Counted from the stretch's first letter, positions 1 through 7,753 are shown. The stretch is 64,000 bases of DNA from Sutterella faecalis (GCF_006337085.1 NZ_CP040882.1:1550001-1614000), one strand, 5' to 3'. Numbers and translations: made by a program. Notes: a model not told the origin generated them from the letters alone.

Positions 1-191
1 TCGCCGCCGACATCTATGATGCCCGCGCCATCGCCGCGCATCTTTCTCGCCCAGGAAACTGCGGCGGAAAGCGTATTGTGTTCGCCGCCATCGGAAAAGG
101 AATCCGGGGTGACATTGAGAATCCCCATGATGACCGGGTCGCCCGTCAGGTCAAAATCAAAGGTCCCGCAGCGCCAGAGTTGTGCCGTCAT
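1..191 (-). CDS. folP: Dihydropteroate synthase, N-terminal part (runs off the window)
   Basis: Reading the minus strand from the ATG at 189-191 gives MTAQLWRCGTFDFD and then IMGILNVTPDSFSDGG, the diagnostic DHPS signature that binds the pterin pyrophosphate, ending near GIIDVGG at the window edge. DHPS condenses p-aminobenzoate with 6-hydroxymethyl-dihydropterin pyrophosphate in cytosolic folate synthesis. About 63 residues of an expected 270-290 are present. The gene lies directly downstream of ftsH on the same strand, the classic ftsH-folP order of Proteobacteria, but a terminator-like hairpin sits between them, so it may be expressed at reduced level or from its own promoter. Confidence 0.93.
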   Translation of the reverse strand, partial: MTAQLWRCGTFDFDLTGDPVIMGILNVTPDSFSDGGEHNTLSAAVSWARKMRGDGAGIIDVGG

Positions 192-220
192 TGCCGTTCG
201 CCTGAAAAAGAATAGAAATG

Positions 221-268
221 AAAAAGACCGCGTCCGCCCCGAAATGATTTCGGTTCAGATGCGGTCTT
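221..268 (-). terminator. Hairpin after ftsH
   Basis: On the minus strand AAGACCGC (261-268) pairs with GCGGTCTT (225-232), and an inner CCGAAATCATTTCGG hairpin sits in the loop. A T-rich tract (TTTTTC) follows at 221-226. It lies between the ftsH stop and the folP start, so it should end or attenuate the ftsH transcript. Confidence 0.7.
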
Positions 269-295
269 GCTCAAGGCTTCATGCGCTCAAGGAAA

Positions 296-2317
296 TCAGC
301 CGGCCTTGCCGGAATCGTCCTTCCCGGCTTCTTCGGGCCTTGAAGCTTCGTCCGTCTTCCCGGAAGCGTCGGATTGCGGCGCCTCCGTCCCGGGGGCTTC
401 AGGAGCAGCCTTCGCATCGGAAGCTCCATTTGCTTCAGGCGCACGAGCTGCTTCTTCCTTGGAATCCGTCTTGAAGGGAGGAAGCTCCACGCCCGAAGAA
501 TCCTTCGGCGGCGTCGGAAGCTTTCCTTCCATGATCTCGTCGATCTGCTCCTTATTGATCGTTTCCCACTGCAGAAGCGCCTGCGCCATGACTTCCATCT
601 TGTCGCGGTTTTCTTCAATGAGACGACGGGCAACGGCATACTGCTCGTCGATGATGCGGCGGACCTCTTCGTCAACGGCCTGCATGGTGCGTTCAGAGAC
701 ATGCGTCGTCTTCGTCACCGAGCGGCCGAGGAACACTTCGCCCTCGTTTTCCGCATAGACCATCGGGCCCATGCGCTCGCTCATGCCGTAGCGCGTCACC
801 ATGTCGCGCGCGAGCTGCGTGGCGCGCTCAAAGTCGTTCGAAGCGCCCGTCGTCATCTGATGCATGAAGATTTCCTCGGCGATGCGGCCGCCGAAAAGAA
901 TCGCAATGCGCGTGAGAAGGTACTGACGGTTGTAGGCGTAGCGGTCCTGCTCAGGGAGCTGCATGGTGAGGCCGAGCGCGCGTCCGCGCGGAACGATCGT
1001 CACCTTGTGCACCGGATCGGATTCAGGCAGGAGCCTTGCAACCACAGCGTGACCCGATTCGTGATAAGCCGTGTTCCGCTTTTCGTCCTCGGTCATCACC
1101 ATGGCGCGGCGTTCCGCGCCCATCATGATCTTGTCCTTGGCGTTCTCGAAGTCCTGCATGGAAACGACGAGCCCGTTCCTGCGGGCGGCAAAAAGCGCCG
1201 CCTCGTTGACGAGGTTGCCGAGATCCGCGCCGGAGAAGCCCGGCGTGCCGCGTGCGATGACCGCAACATCGACATCCTTGCCGACCGGGATCTTCTTCAT
1301 GTGCACGTTGAGAATCTGCTCGCGGCCGCGGATGTCAGGCATCGGAACCACAACCTGACGGTCGAAGCGCCCCGGGCGCAGAAGCGCCGGATCGAGCACG
1401 TCAGGACGATTGGTTGCCGCAATCACAATGACGTTCGCACCCGTGTCAAAGCCGTCCATTTCAACGAGCATCTGATTGAGGGTCTGCTCGCGTTCGTCGT
1501 TGCCGCCGCCCAGGCCTGCGCCGCGCTGGCGGCCGACCGCATCGATTTCGTCGATGAAGATGATGCAGGGCGCGTTCTTCTTTGCCGTTTCGAACATGTC
1601 GCGAACGCGCGCAGCGCCCACGCCCACGAACATCTCAACGAAGTCGGAACCCGAAATCGTGAAGAAGGGCACGCCCGCTTCGCCGGCGATGGCCTTCGCG
1701 AGGAGCGTCTTGCCGGTACCGGGAGAACCCACGAGCAGGACGCCGCGCGGAATGCGGCCGCCCAGGCGCTGATACTTCTCCGGGTCCTTGAGGAAGTCGA
1801 CGATTTCCTGAACGTCTTCCTTCGCTTCGTCGCAGCCTGCCACGTCGCGGAATCGGACGTGGTTTTCCTGTTCGGTGATCATGCGCGCCTTGGACTTGCC
1901 GAAGCTGAAGGCGCCGCCGCCCCCGGCTCCGCCCTGCATGCGGCGCATGAAGAAAATCCAGACGCCGATCAGAAGGAGCATCGGGAACCAGGAGACGAAA
2001 ATGGTCGTGAGGAACGAGGGTTCCTCTTCGGCCTTGCCGTAGACCTGCACGCCCGACTTTCTCAGATCGTCGACCATCCAGAGGTCGCCCGGGCTCGTGA
2101 GCGTGTACTCAGCGCCCTGCTGCGGCGTAACGATGATGCGGCGGCCCTGAATGTCCACACGGCGGATCTTGCCGGCCTTGGCATCATCCATGAACTGGGT
2201 GTAGCTCGTCGTGTCGAGCGACTGCGTCGAATTCGTCTCGAACTGGCGGAAGACCGTAAAGAGCACCACCGCGACGAGAATCCATACGGCAATGCGGGCA
2301 AAAGACTTGTTGTCCAA
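296..2317 (-). CDS. ftsH: ATP-dependent zinc metalloprotease FtsH
   Basis: 673 residues. Inner-membrane AAA+ protease that extracts and degrades membrane and short-lived cytosolic proteins. Two membrane segments (about residues 9-25 and 103-123) flank a small periplasmic domain. The AAA+ module has Walker A GSPGTGKT at 197-204 and Walker B IIFIDEID. The M41 peptidase zinc site HESGH lies near residue 420. The C-terminal 60 or so residues are an Ala/Glu/Lys-rich tail of low complexity, longer than in E. coli. The start is a TTG (2315-2317) with a well-placed GGAG about 8 bases upstream. folP follows on the same strand and rlmE lies upstream, the usual rlmE-ftsH-folP order. Identity is secure; the role of the tail is unknown. 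Confidence 0.98.
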   Translation of the reverse strand: MDNKSFARIAVWILVAVVLFTVFRQFETNSTQSLDTTSYTQFMDDAKAGKIRRVDIQGRRIIVTPQQGAEYTLTSPGDLWMVDDLRKSGVQVYGKAEEEPSFLTTIFVSWFPMLLLIGVWIFFMRRMQGGAGGGGAFSFGKSKARMITEQENHVRFRDVAGCDEAKEDVQEIVDFLKDPEKYQRLGGRIPRGVLLVGSPGTGKTLLAKAIAGEAGVPFFTISGSDFVEMFVGVGAARVRDMFETAKKNAPCIIFIDEIDAVGRQRGAGLGGGNDEREQTLNQMLVEMDGFDTGANVIVIAATNRPDVLDPALLRPGRFDRQVVVPMPDIRGREQILNVHMKKIPVGKDVDVAVIARGTPGFSGADLGNLVNEAALFAARRNGLVVSMQDFENAKDKIMMGAERRAMVMTEDEKRNTAYHESGHAVVARLLPESDPVHKVTIVPRGRALGLTMQLPEQDRYAYNRQYLLTRIAILFGGRIAEEIFMHQMTTGASNDFERATQLARDMVTRYGMSERMGPMVYAENEGEVFLGRSVTKTTHVSERTMQAVDEEVRRIIDEQYAVARRLIEENRDKMEVMAQALLQWETINKEQIDEIMEGKLPTPPKDSSGVELPPFKTDSKEEAARAPEANGASDAKAAPEAPGTEAPQSDASGKTDEASRPEEAGKDDSGKAG

Positions 2318-2552
2318 CTTTGAACTCCGGTCGCAATTGAATGCGAAGGAACGGAGATGTCCCTTCGGCTGAGGTCCGGCGCGCGCCTCCGCAAAGGAAG
2401 CCCGCCCGCTCTCAGAAAAAATTGCGCTTGTTTCTTATCTTTGTTTCCATGGGCTCCTGCCGGACTTTTGAGGCAACGCATGGAGCATTGCCGTCCGAAG
2501 GAGCAGAAAGGCTCAGCAATTGTAGCCGCGGGGCTATTTCTCTACCCGTGAT

Positions 2553-2571
2553 TTCCCCGATTTTCGGGGAA
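2553..2571 (-). terminator. Short hairpin after rlmE
   Basis: TTCCCCGA / TCGGGGAA (2553-2560 and 2564-2571) forms a perfect 8-bp stem with a 3-base loop, 26 bases past the rlmE stop. There is no real T-tract, so it may be a weak or Rho-assisted terminator, or a stabilising 3' hairpin, rather than a strong terminator. The remaining 2318-2552 leader of ftsH shows nothing else recognisable. Confidence 0.4.
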
Positions 2572-2596
2572 GAGGAGCCCTCGAAAAGGAAAGCAG

Positions 2597-3259
2597 TTAT
2601 TGCGAAAGCCCGGGATTCTTCAATTCCCGCGACACGAGATAAACCTCGGCTGAAGTGTCCCGCGAAGCTGCCGGCTTCTTGGCGGCGACCTTCCTGAAGA
2701 CCTTCTTGAGCGCTTCAACGTACTGCGAATAGCCCGAACCCTGGAAGGCCTTCGTTACGAAGACGCCGTGGGGTGCAAGATGGTCCACGCAGAATTCAAG
2801 CGCGAGTTCATTCAAAAGAAGCGACCTCGCTGCATCCGCTGCGGCAATGCCAGAAAGATTCGGCGCCATGTCGGAAAGGACCACGTCGACCTTGTCTCCG
2901 TTTAGAATCGCGGCTAGCTGATCGGCCACCGACTGTTCGCGGAAATCGCCCTGCAGAAAATAGACATCCTCAATGGGATCCATCGGCAGGATGTCCATGG
3001 CGATGATGCGCCCGCGGACCTGACCGTTCTTGTCGATGAGCTTTTCGCGCACCACCTGCGTCCAGCTTCCCGGAGCCGACCCGAGGTCGACGACCGTGAG
3101 GCCCGGCTTGAGGAGATGCTCCTTTTCATTGAGCTCGAGAAGCTTATAAACGGAGCGCGCGCGATAGCCTTCCGCTTTGGAGCGCTTCACGTACGGATCA
3201 TTGATGTGCCGTTCGATCCATGCGCGGTTGGATCTGAGTTTTTTGTTCGAAACGGGCAT
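2597..3259 (-). CDS. rlmE: 23S rRNA 2'-O-ribose U2552 methyltransferase RlmE (FtsJ/RrmJ)
   Basis: 220 residues, a normal RlmE length. It methylates the ribose of U2552 in the A loop of 23S rRNA using S-adenosylmethionine, late in 50S assembly. The N-terminus (NKKLRSNRAWIERHINDPYV, then KAEGYRARSVYKL) carries the catalytic Lys/Arg region. The SAM site VVDLGSAPGSWTQV follows, and DVVLSDMAPNLSG contains the catalytic Asp. The C-terminus holds KAFQGSGY with the last catalytic Lys. The ATG at 3257-3259 has a strong GGAGGG Shine-Dalgarno. It lies upstream of ftsH and diverges from yhbY, the arrangement found across beta- and gammaproteobacteria. Confidence 0.97.
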   Translation of the reverse strand: MPVSNKKLRSNRAWIERHINDPYVKRSKAEGYRARSVYKLLELNEKEHLLKPGLTVVDLGSAPGSWTQVVREKLIDKNGQVRGRIIAMDILPMDPIEDVYFLQGDFREQSVADQLAAILNGDKVDVVLSDMAPNLSGIAAADAARSLLLNELALEFCVDHLAPHGVFVTKAFQGSGYSQYVEALKKVFRKVAAKKPAASRDTSAEVYLVSRELKNPGLSQ

Positions 3260-3336
3260 TCTTGCCCTCCCACAGAAGTTTTCTTTTTTCGGATGCTGCC
3301 TGACTTCGCGGCATCCGGCATTTGTGCTGAAATTTT

Positions 3337-3816
3337 ATGAGTGAAATTACCCTTTCGCGCGACGCGCGCCTCACGCTGCGCTCGCAGGCGCATCACCTTG
3401 ATCCCGTCGTTCTTCTCGGCGCCAACGGCCTTACCGAAGCCGTCATGAAGGAAATCGACCGTGCGCTTAAAGCCCACGAACTCATCAAGGTCAAAGTTCC
3501 GACCGACGACCGCGAGGAACGCGAGGCGATCTTTGCGAAGGTCGCCGATGAACTCGGCGCCGCCCGCGTGCAGATGATCGGCAAGCTCCTCATCCTCTGG
3601 CGTCCTGCCGAAGATGAAGAGGATGCGCCCACGGCCGAGGAATGGATCGCGCGCGCGGCCGCCGCTGCCCGCGGAGAGGACGCTCCGGCGCCGAAGGCGA
3701 AGAAGGTTGCTTCGAAGAAGCCCGGCGAAAAGAAGAAGAAGGCCGAACCTCAGCCCCGCCGCCGCGCTCGCCCGAAGACGAAGCGCACAACGAAGAAGGC
3801 TGCGCTTTCGAATTAA
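3337..3816 (+). CDS. yhbY: RNA-binding protein YhbY (CRS1-YhbY domain)
   Basis: 159 residues. The first 95 or so form a CRS1-YhbY (CRM) domain: LTLRSQAHHLDPVVLLGANGLTEAVMKEI with the conserved G-N/A-G loop, then HELIKVKV. This is an RNA-binding fold associated with 50S precursor particles. After residue 105 the protein becomes a long Lys/Arg/Ala-rich basic tail (KKVASKKPGEKKKKAEP) not present in the 97-residue E. coli protein, presumably extra RNA contacts. It is divergent from rlmE with a 77-base shared promoter region, the standard location. It ends in a strong terminator. Confidence 0.93.
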   Translation: MSEITLSRDARLTLRSQAHHLDPVVLLGANGLTEAVMKEIDRALKAHELIKVKVPTDDREEREAIFAKVADELGAARVQMIGKLLILWRPAEDEEDAPTAEEWIARAAAAARGEDAPAPKAKKVASKKPGEKKKKAEPQPRRRARPKTKRTTKKAALSN

Positions 3817-3868
3817 TGCCCCGGGACTGAAGTCCTGACCCCAGAGTCCTTTGGGGACCTGAGGCCGA

Positions 3869-3907
3869 AACGGGAGATTCCCTTTGAAAGGAATCTCCCG
3901 TTTTTTG
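3869..3907 (+). terminator. Rho-independent terminator after yhbY
   Basis: AACGGGAGATTCC (3869-3881) pairs with GGAATCTCCCGTT (3890-3902), a 13-bp stem with an 8-base loop, followed on the plus strand by TTTTTTG. In the other direction the T-run is only three bases, so it serves yhbY best and could partly help greA, which converges on it. Confidence 0.9.
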
Positions 3908-3966
3908 TTCGCGAGGCGCTTTTCCCGGAGCGCTTCAGGCCGAAGCCCGCCGGGAAGCGCCATGCA

Positions 3967-4443
3967 TCACTTGTACTCGACCTCTTCGACCTCGAAGGTT
4001 ACCTGGCCCTTCGGCGCCATGAACTTCACCGTGTCGCCTTCGCTCTTGCCGATCAGCGCGCGGGCGATCGGGGAGGAAACGGAAATGAGGTTCTGCTTGA
4101 TGTCGGCTTCGTCGTCGCCCACGATCTGGTAGGTAACGCTCGAATCGTCATCTTCGTTGTAGAGGGTCACTGTGGCGCCGAAAACGATGCGGTCGCTTGC
4201 AACGGTCTTCGGATCGATCACCTGAAGCGCAGGGATCTTGCCCTCGAGTTCGGCAATGCGGCCCTCGATATGCCCCTGCTCCTCGCGGGCGGCATCGTAT
4301 TCCGCATTTTCCGAAAGGTCTCCCTTTTCGCGAGCTTCGGCAATGGCGGCAACGACATTCGGACGTGCGGTCTTCTTCAGATATTCGAGTTCGGCCTTGA
4401 GCTTTTCAGCGCCCTTGGCGGTGATGGGGATACGGTTGAGCAT
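3967..4443 (-). CDS. greA: Transcription elongation factor GreA
   Basis: 158 residues beginning MLNRIPITAKGAEKLKAEL; the ATG at 4441-4443 gives the standard GreA length, although the frame stays open 93 codons further upstream without any conserved sequence. GreA inserts its N-terminal coiled coil into the RNA polymerase secondary channel and triggers cleavage of backtracked transcripts. The coiled-coil tip shows GDLSENAEYDAAREEQ with the catalytic Asp and Glu. The C-terminal FKBP-like domain ends in GDTVKFMAPKGQVTFEVEEVEY. It usually sits downstream of carB; here it follows gmhA across a terminator. Confidence 0.97.
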   Translation of the reverse strand: MLNRIPITAKGAEKLKAELEYLKKTARPNVVAAIAEAREKGDLSENAEYDAAREEQGHIEGRIAELEGKIPALQVIDPKTVASDRIVFGATVTLYNEDDDSSVTYQIVGDDEADIKQNLISVSSPIARALIGKSEGDTVKFMAPKGQVTFEVEEVEYK

Positions 4444-4545
4444 GGTTCTTCCAGGTTCAAAAAAGCTTTTCGGGAGCTGCACCGGAGCTCTGCGTCCTCG
4501 CGAAGAAGGCGTAATGGAAAGAGACGCTTCGTGCAGACAAAAGTG

Positions 4546-4576
4546 AAGGGCGGCACCGCAAAGAAGCACCGCCCTT
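4546..4576 (-). terminator. Terminator after gmhA
   Basis: AAGGGCGG (minus strand, 4569-4576) pairs with CCGCCCTT (4546-4553), followed on the minus strand by CACTTTTG. It lies between gmhA and greA, about 100 bases upstream of the greA start, and separates the two transcripts. Confidence 0.65.
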
Positions 4577-4672
4577 GGAATTGAATTCGTTCGAGGGGGG
4601 ATTTTAGCAAATGGAGCCTCATCCGGCTCGAGTGGAGGATGTTTCTCCAGAGGCGCCTGCCGCAGCAGGACC

Positions 4673-5269
4673 TCATTCGTCCCTGTAGTTTTCAGGATCG
4701 AGCCGGCGTTCCACAAGCTCAATAAAGATGTGGATGCACTTGATGTGGAGCTCCTGCACGCGATCCGCGTAGCGTCCGCCCGGCGTGACGATCGCCACGT
4801 CGGAAAGCGCAGCCATCGGGTTCCCGGGCTTTCCGGTGAGCGAAATCACCTTCATGCCCTTCGCGCGTGCGGCCTCTGCAGCTCGGATCACATTGCGGCT
4901 GGTGCCCGATGTGGTGATTCCGAGAAGCACGTCGCCCGGCTGCCCCACGCCTTCGACGTAGCGCGAGAAAACTTCTTCGTAGCCGAAGTCGTTCGCCACG
5001 CACGCCAGATGCGAGGCATCTGCAATGGCCGTTGCCGCATAGGGACGACGGTTTTTGCGGTAGCGCCCCGTCATCTCCTCGGCAAAATGCATGGCGTCGC
5101 AGAGGCTCCCGCCGTTGCCGCAGGAATAAATCCGGCGGCCCGAGCGGATCGCCTCGGCCATGATTTCCCCGGCGCGGTCGATTTCCGCAAGCATTGCCTC
5201 ATCGGCAAGCAGATTGTCGAGCGCTTCGCGCGCTTCCGTAAGCGCAGCCTTCACGTGCACGGAACTCAT
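4673..5269 (-). CDS. gmhA: Phosphoheptose isomerase GmhA
   Basis: 198 residues, the usual SIS-domain length. It converts sedoheptulose 7-phosphate to glycero-manno-heptose 7-phosphate, the first step of ADP-heptose synthesis for the LPS inner core. Visible motifs are SCGNGGSLCDAMHFAEEMTG (phosphate loop plus the metal-site region), ANDFGYEEVFSRYVE, GITTSGTSRNVIRA and the C-terminal RVQELHIKCIHIFIELVE with the catalytic Glu/His helix. It follows the E. coli protein closely. The ATG is at 5267-5269. It lies 50 bases downstream of recR on the same strand and could be cotranscribed. It implies a heptose-containing lipopolysaccharide. Confidence 0.95.
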   Translation of the reverse strand: MSSVHVKAALTEAREALDNLLADEAMLAEIDRAGEIMAEAIRSGRRIYSCGNGGSLCDAMHFAEEMTGRYRKNRRPYAATAIADASHLACVANDFGYEEVFSRYVEGVGQPGDVLLGITTSGTSRNVIRAAEAARAKGMKVISLTGKPGNPMAALSDVAIVTPGGRYADRVQELHIKCIHIFIELVERRLDPENYRDE

Positions 5270-5320
5270 GCAGATAACCTATCAAAAGAGTTGCAGACCT
5301 AGGAGGGTCCGGAAAGAAAT

Positions 5321-5941
5321 TCAAAGCCGGCGCCTGTCCTCCACGGCGCCCGCGATCGAGGCGAGATCGGTGTATTCGATCTCCAGCCCGGAAGGAAGTC
5401 CCCGGGAGAGCCTGGTGATTCTCAGGTCCGGCCAGCGCTTCTTCACGGCGCCCATCAGATAGTACGCTGTCGCGTCGCCTTCGGGCGTATAGGAGGTTGC
5501 CACCACCACCTCGCGCAGACCGTCCTCGCAGAGACCGAGCTCAATGCGCTCGAGGAGCTGCGGGAGTCCGATCTCCGCAGGTCCGGCGTTGTCCAGGGGC
5601 GAAAGGCGTCCGGAGAGCACGAAATAGAGCCCGGGCCAGGAAAGCGACGCATCAAGCGCCATCTGATCCTGCACGCTCTCGACCACGCAGATGAGCGAGC
5701 GGTCGCGTTTTTCGTCCGCGCAGACGGGGCAAAGCTCCGCCTCGCACCAGGTGCGGCAGAGCCGGCAGCGGCGTATGGCCGCCGTGCCTTCAAGCGCCTT
5801 TTTGAGGGCCTCGAGCTTTTCCCTGCGCTCCGGCGCAAGAAGAAAGAAAGCCGCGCGCTGCGCGCTCCTCGGGCCGTACCCGGGAAGTTCCTCGAGCGCC
5901 TTGATGAGCGCGGAGATCGCGGGAGAGGTTTCGATCGCCAT
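5321..5941 (-). CDS. recR: Recombination mediator RecR
   Basis: 206 residues. RecR with RecO/RecF loads RecA on SSB-coated gaps. In order: a helix-hairpin-helix near residues 10-30 (LIKALEELPGYGPRSAQRAAFFLL), a C4 zinc finger (CRLCRTWCEAELCPVC, about residues 58-73), and a Toprim domain (ICVVESVQDQMALD, then VVVATSYTPEGDATAYYL). It belongs to the conserved dnaX-ybaB-recR group, but here modD is inserted between ybaB and recR. Confidence 0.96.
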   Translation of the reverse strand: MAIETSPAISALIKALEELPGYGPRSAQRAAFFLLAPERREKLEALKKALEGTAAIRRCRLCRTWCEAELCPVCADEKRDRSLICVVESVQDQMALDASLSWPGLYFVLSGRLSPLDNAGPAEIGLPQLLERIELGLCEDGLREVVVATSYTPEGDATAYYLMGAVKKRWPDLRITRLSRGLPSGLEIEYTDLASIAGAVEDRRRL

Positions 5942-5969
5942 CCTTTTATTCCTTCGGGATCAAGGTGGA

Positions 5970-6806
5970 TCAGAGCCGCTCAAAGCGCATCTTCACATCC
6001 TGCGGAGCGCCCCAGTAGGGAGCGCTCGTTACGAGAATATCCGCCCCCGCTTCGGCATAGAGCGCGGCGTTCCCTGCGTTGACGCCTCCGGCCGCTGAGA
6101 GAACCACGCGCGGGGATTCCGCACGCGCGGCGTCGGCAAAGGAAGCAAAGTCTTCGGGCGAAAAGCGTTCGCACTGAATAATGTCGGCGCCGAGCCTCAC
6201 AAAATGCATTGCTTCCTGCGGACTCCCTGCCTCAACGGCGACTTTTCTTTCCGGGCTTCTCGCCTGAAGCGTTTTAAACGCGGCTTCAAAGTCGCCGCAG
6301 AAGACGCGGTGCTGATCAAAGACGAGAATTGAATCCGAAAGTCCGAAGCGATGAACGATTCCTCCCCCTGCGAGGAGACCGGCGAGCGCAATGCGCTTTC
6401 CGCCGGGCCAGTGCTTTCTCGTGCCTGCAACCTGGATCTTCGGATTCACGGCGCGGGCGGCATCCACCATTGCGCGCGTGCGCGACGCGATTCCTGAGGC
6501 GTATTCCATCACGCACTGAGCCATTTTGTAGCCCGCATGAAGGCTCTCTGCCGGCCCCTCGGCCGAAAGAATCGCCTCGCCCGCCTGAAGCATGTCTCCA
6601 TCCCGGGCGCGCAGGCACACGGAAGCCCCTGCGCGCGAAAGTACCGCTGCCGCAATCTCGGCGCCCGCCACAATGCCGGGGGTTTTGAATGCGGCAGTGA
6701 TGCGCCCCGGAACGCTTCCGATGCCGAGTCCGACGGTCGTGAGATCTTCGTGCGGACAATCATCAAAAAGAATGGCGTCAGCAAAATCCTGAGGGAAAAG
6801 CGTCAT
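5970..6806 (-). CDS. modD: ModD-like quinolinate-phosphoribosyltransferase-family protein
   Basis: 278 residues from the ATG at 6804-6806; the longer open frame upstream runs through a hairpin and is unlikely to be coding. The sequence has the QPRT fold, but the motifs are those of ModD proteins: DDCPHEDLTTVGLGIG at the N-terminus, YASGIASRTRAMVDAAR, the sequence TRKHWPGGKRIALAGLLAGG, HRFGLSDSILVFDQHRVF, and AAGGVNAGNAALYAEAGADILV at the C-terminus. ModD is normally encoded with the molybdate ABC transporter; its reaction is unproven. There are no modABC genes here; it lies between ybaB and recR. A molybdenum enzyme is encoded at 34.8-37 kb, which makes a molybdenum-related role plausible. 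A nadC role in NAD synthesis is the alternative. Confidence 0.8.
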   Translation of the reverse strand: MTLFPQDFADAILFDDCPHEDLTTVGLGIGSVPGRITAAFKTPGIVAGAEIAAAVLSRAGASVCLRARDGDMLQAGEAILSAEGPAESLHAGYKMAQCVMEYASGIASRTRAMVDAARAVNPKIQVAGTRKHWPGGKRIALAGLLAGGGIVHRFGLSDSILVFDQHRVFCGDFEAAFKTLQARSPERKVAVEAGSPQEAMHFVRLGADIIQCERFSPEDFASFADAARAESPRVVLSAAGGVNAGNAALYAEAGADILVTSAPYWGAPQDVKMRFERL

Positions 6807-6842
6807 GGGAACTCCGGGAGAGGAAAAACAAAAGAAAAAAGT

Positions 6843-6880
6843 AAAGCCCCGCAGAAGCTTTTGGAATCCGGCGGGGCTTT
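6843..6880 (-). terminator. Terminator between ybaB and modD
   Basis: AAAGCCCCGC (6843-6852) pairs with GCGGGGCTTT (6871-6880), a perfect 10-bp stem. On the minus strand it is followed by ACTTTTTTC, so it should end the dnaX-ybaB transcript just upstream of modD. Confidence 0.8.
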
Positions 6881-6909
6881 TACTTTCATCCTGAATCAAT
6901 TCTCCCCGA

Positions 6910-7242
6910 TCAGAAGGGGAGCTTCATGCCGGGAGGAAGCGGCACAGCCTGGCGCATGGCCGCCTCGCTCTTTTCGCGGCAGACGGCTTCGGCATTGTTG
7001 ATGGCGAGAACAATCAGGTCCTCGAGCATTTCGATGTCTTCGGGATCGACCACCTTGGGATCGATCTCAATTCTGCGGCACTCATGCCCGCCCGTAATGG
7101 TGGCCTTCACGGCGCCGCTCGCGGCTTCGCCCGTGAATTCCATCGCCTTCAGTTCTTCCTGAACCTTGGCGAGCTTCTGCTGCATCTTCTGGGCCTGGGC
7201 CATCAGACCGCCCATTCCGCCCATGCCACCCATGTTGCGCAT
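6910..7242 (-). CDS. ybaB: Nucleoid-associated protein YbaB/EbfC
   Basis: 110 residues. A small dimeric DNA-binding protein of the nucleoid. The N-terminus is Met/Gly-rich (MRNMGGMGGMGGLMAQAQKM), followed by the conserved helical segment QKLAKVQEELKAMEFTGEA and the strand pair VKATITGGHECRRIEIDPKVVDPEDIEMLEDLIVLAINNA. It lies immediately downstream of dnaX (60 bases), the near-universal dnaX-ybaB pairing, and is very probably cotranscribed with it. Confidence 0.95.
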   Translation of the reverse strand: MRNMGGMGGMGGLMAQAQKMQQKLAKVQEELKAMEFTGEAASGAVKATITGGHECRRIEIDPKVVDPEDIEMLEDLIVLAINNAEAVCREKSEAAMRQAVPLPPGMKLPF

Positions 7243-7302
7243 TGTGTTTTCTCCGAGAGTAGAAAAGTTGGAGTCGGGAAAGTTCTGCAGCGTTCCTGCG
7301 CT

Positions 7303-7746
7303 TCAGTTCTTTTCCGCCATCTCCTCCGGCGTGAGCGGCCGGATGGAATCTTCATCAATTTTGCCGTTGAAGAGCCGGACGATTTCCTTGACGACCGGAT
7401 CGCTCTTGAATTTTTCAATCAGCTCCCTTCGCTCGGCTTCCTTTTTCCGGCGCTCGGCATCTGCCACGGTTGAGCCGGCCTCCACCGTTCCGGCGAGGAA
7501 TTCCACCCGGAAGGCACGGCCGAGCCACACGCTGATTCTCTCCTCAAGGAGCTTCTTATTCTGCTCGGTGAGAAGAGACTGCACGCCGAGGCGCAATTGT
7601 ACGCGAGCGTCCGTGAGCGAAATAACCTGCGACTGCGAAGCAAGCGACTTCAAGGGCCCTGTAAGACCCGCTCCCTCGATGATGTCCCGCCAGCTGAGAG
7701 AGGCAGAAGGCTGCCTCCCGGGGAGCCGCTCAGCTGGCGCCGGGCT
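7303..7746 (-). CDS. dnaX: DnaX tau-specific C-terminal region, in a shifted frame
   Basis: The frame after the upstream dnaX stop encodes AERLPGRQPSASLSWRDI, then IEGAGLTGPLKSLASQ and a helical segment ending DEDSIRPLTPEEMAEKN. This is domain V of tau, which contacts the DNA polymerase III alpha subunit (compare the DEESIRPI ending of E. coli tau). The frame has no ATG; its first start-like codon is a TTG at 7651-7653, inside the domain. So it is most likely made only by ribosomes that change frame from the preceding ORF: a shift of -2 (or +1) joins them. With a -2 shift at 7745-7749 the full tau would be about 599 residues. A sequencing or assembly indel would look the same. Confidence 0.8.
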   Translation of the reverse strand, partial: SPAPAERLPGRQPSASLSWRDIIEGAGLTGPLKSLASQSQVISLTDARVQLRLGVQSLLTEQNKKLLEERISVWLGRAFRVEFLAGTVEAGSTVADAERRKKEAERRELIEKFKSDPVVKEIVRLFNGKIDEDSIRPLTPEEMAEKN

Positions 7747-7753
7747 CTCCCCG
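7688..7753 (-). promoter_or_regulatory. Candidate programmed frameshift signal in dnaX
   Basis: Zero-frame codons at 7753-7745 read CGG GGA GAG. A slip of two bases backwards re-pairs the GAG tRNA on GAG (7749-7747) and the GGA tRNA on GGG (7752-7750, wobble), and leads exactly into the tau frame. Five bases later an 11-bp perfect stem starts (CGCCAGCTGAG at 7739-7729 with CTCAGCTGGCG at 7698-7688). It encloses the gamma stop codon and an inner 7-bp hairpin (GAGGCAG / CTGCCTC, 7717-7700). The spacing matches known stimulatory structures. The mechanism is inferred; the stem and frames are read directly. Confidence 0.55.

Noticed and set aside
374..2323. Long plus-strand ORF (649 codons) opposite ftsH
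   Set aside because: It is the antisense shadow of ftsH in GC-rich codons; its translation is His/Arg-rich with no domain, while the minus strand gives a complete FtsH.
7303..7653. Independent small gene of 116 codons starting at TTG 7653
   Set aside because: The open frame continues upstream with tau-like sequence, so this is the end of dnaX reached by frameshift, not a separate gene.
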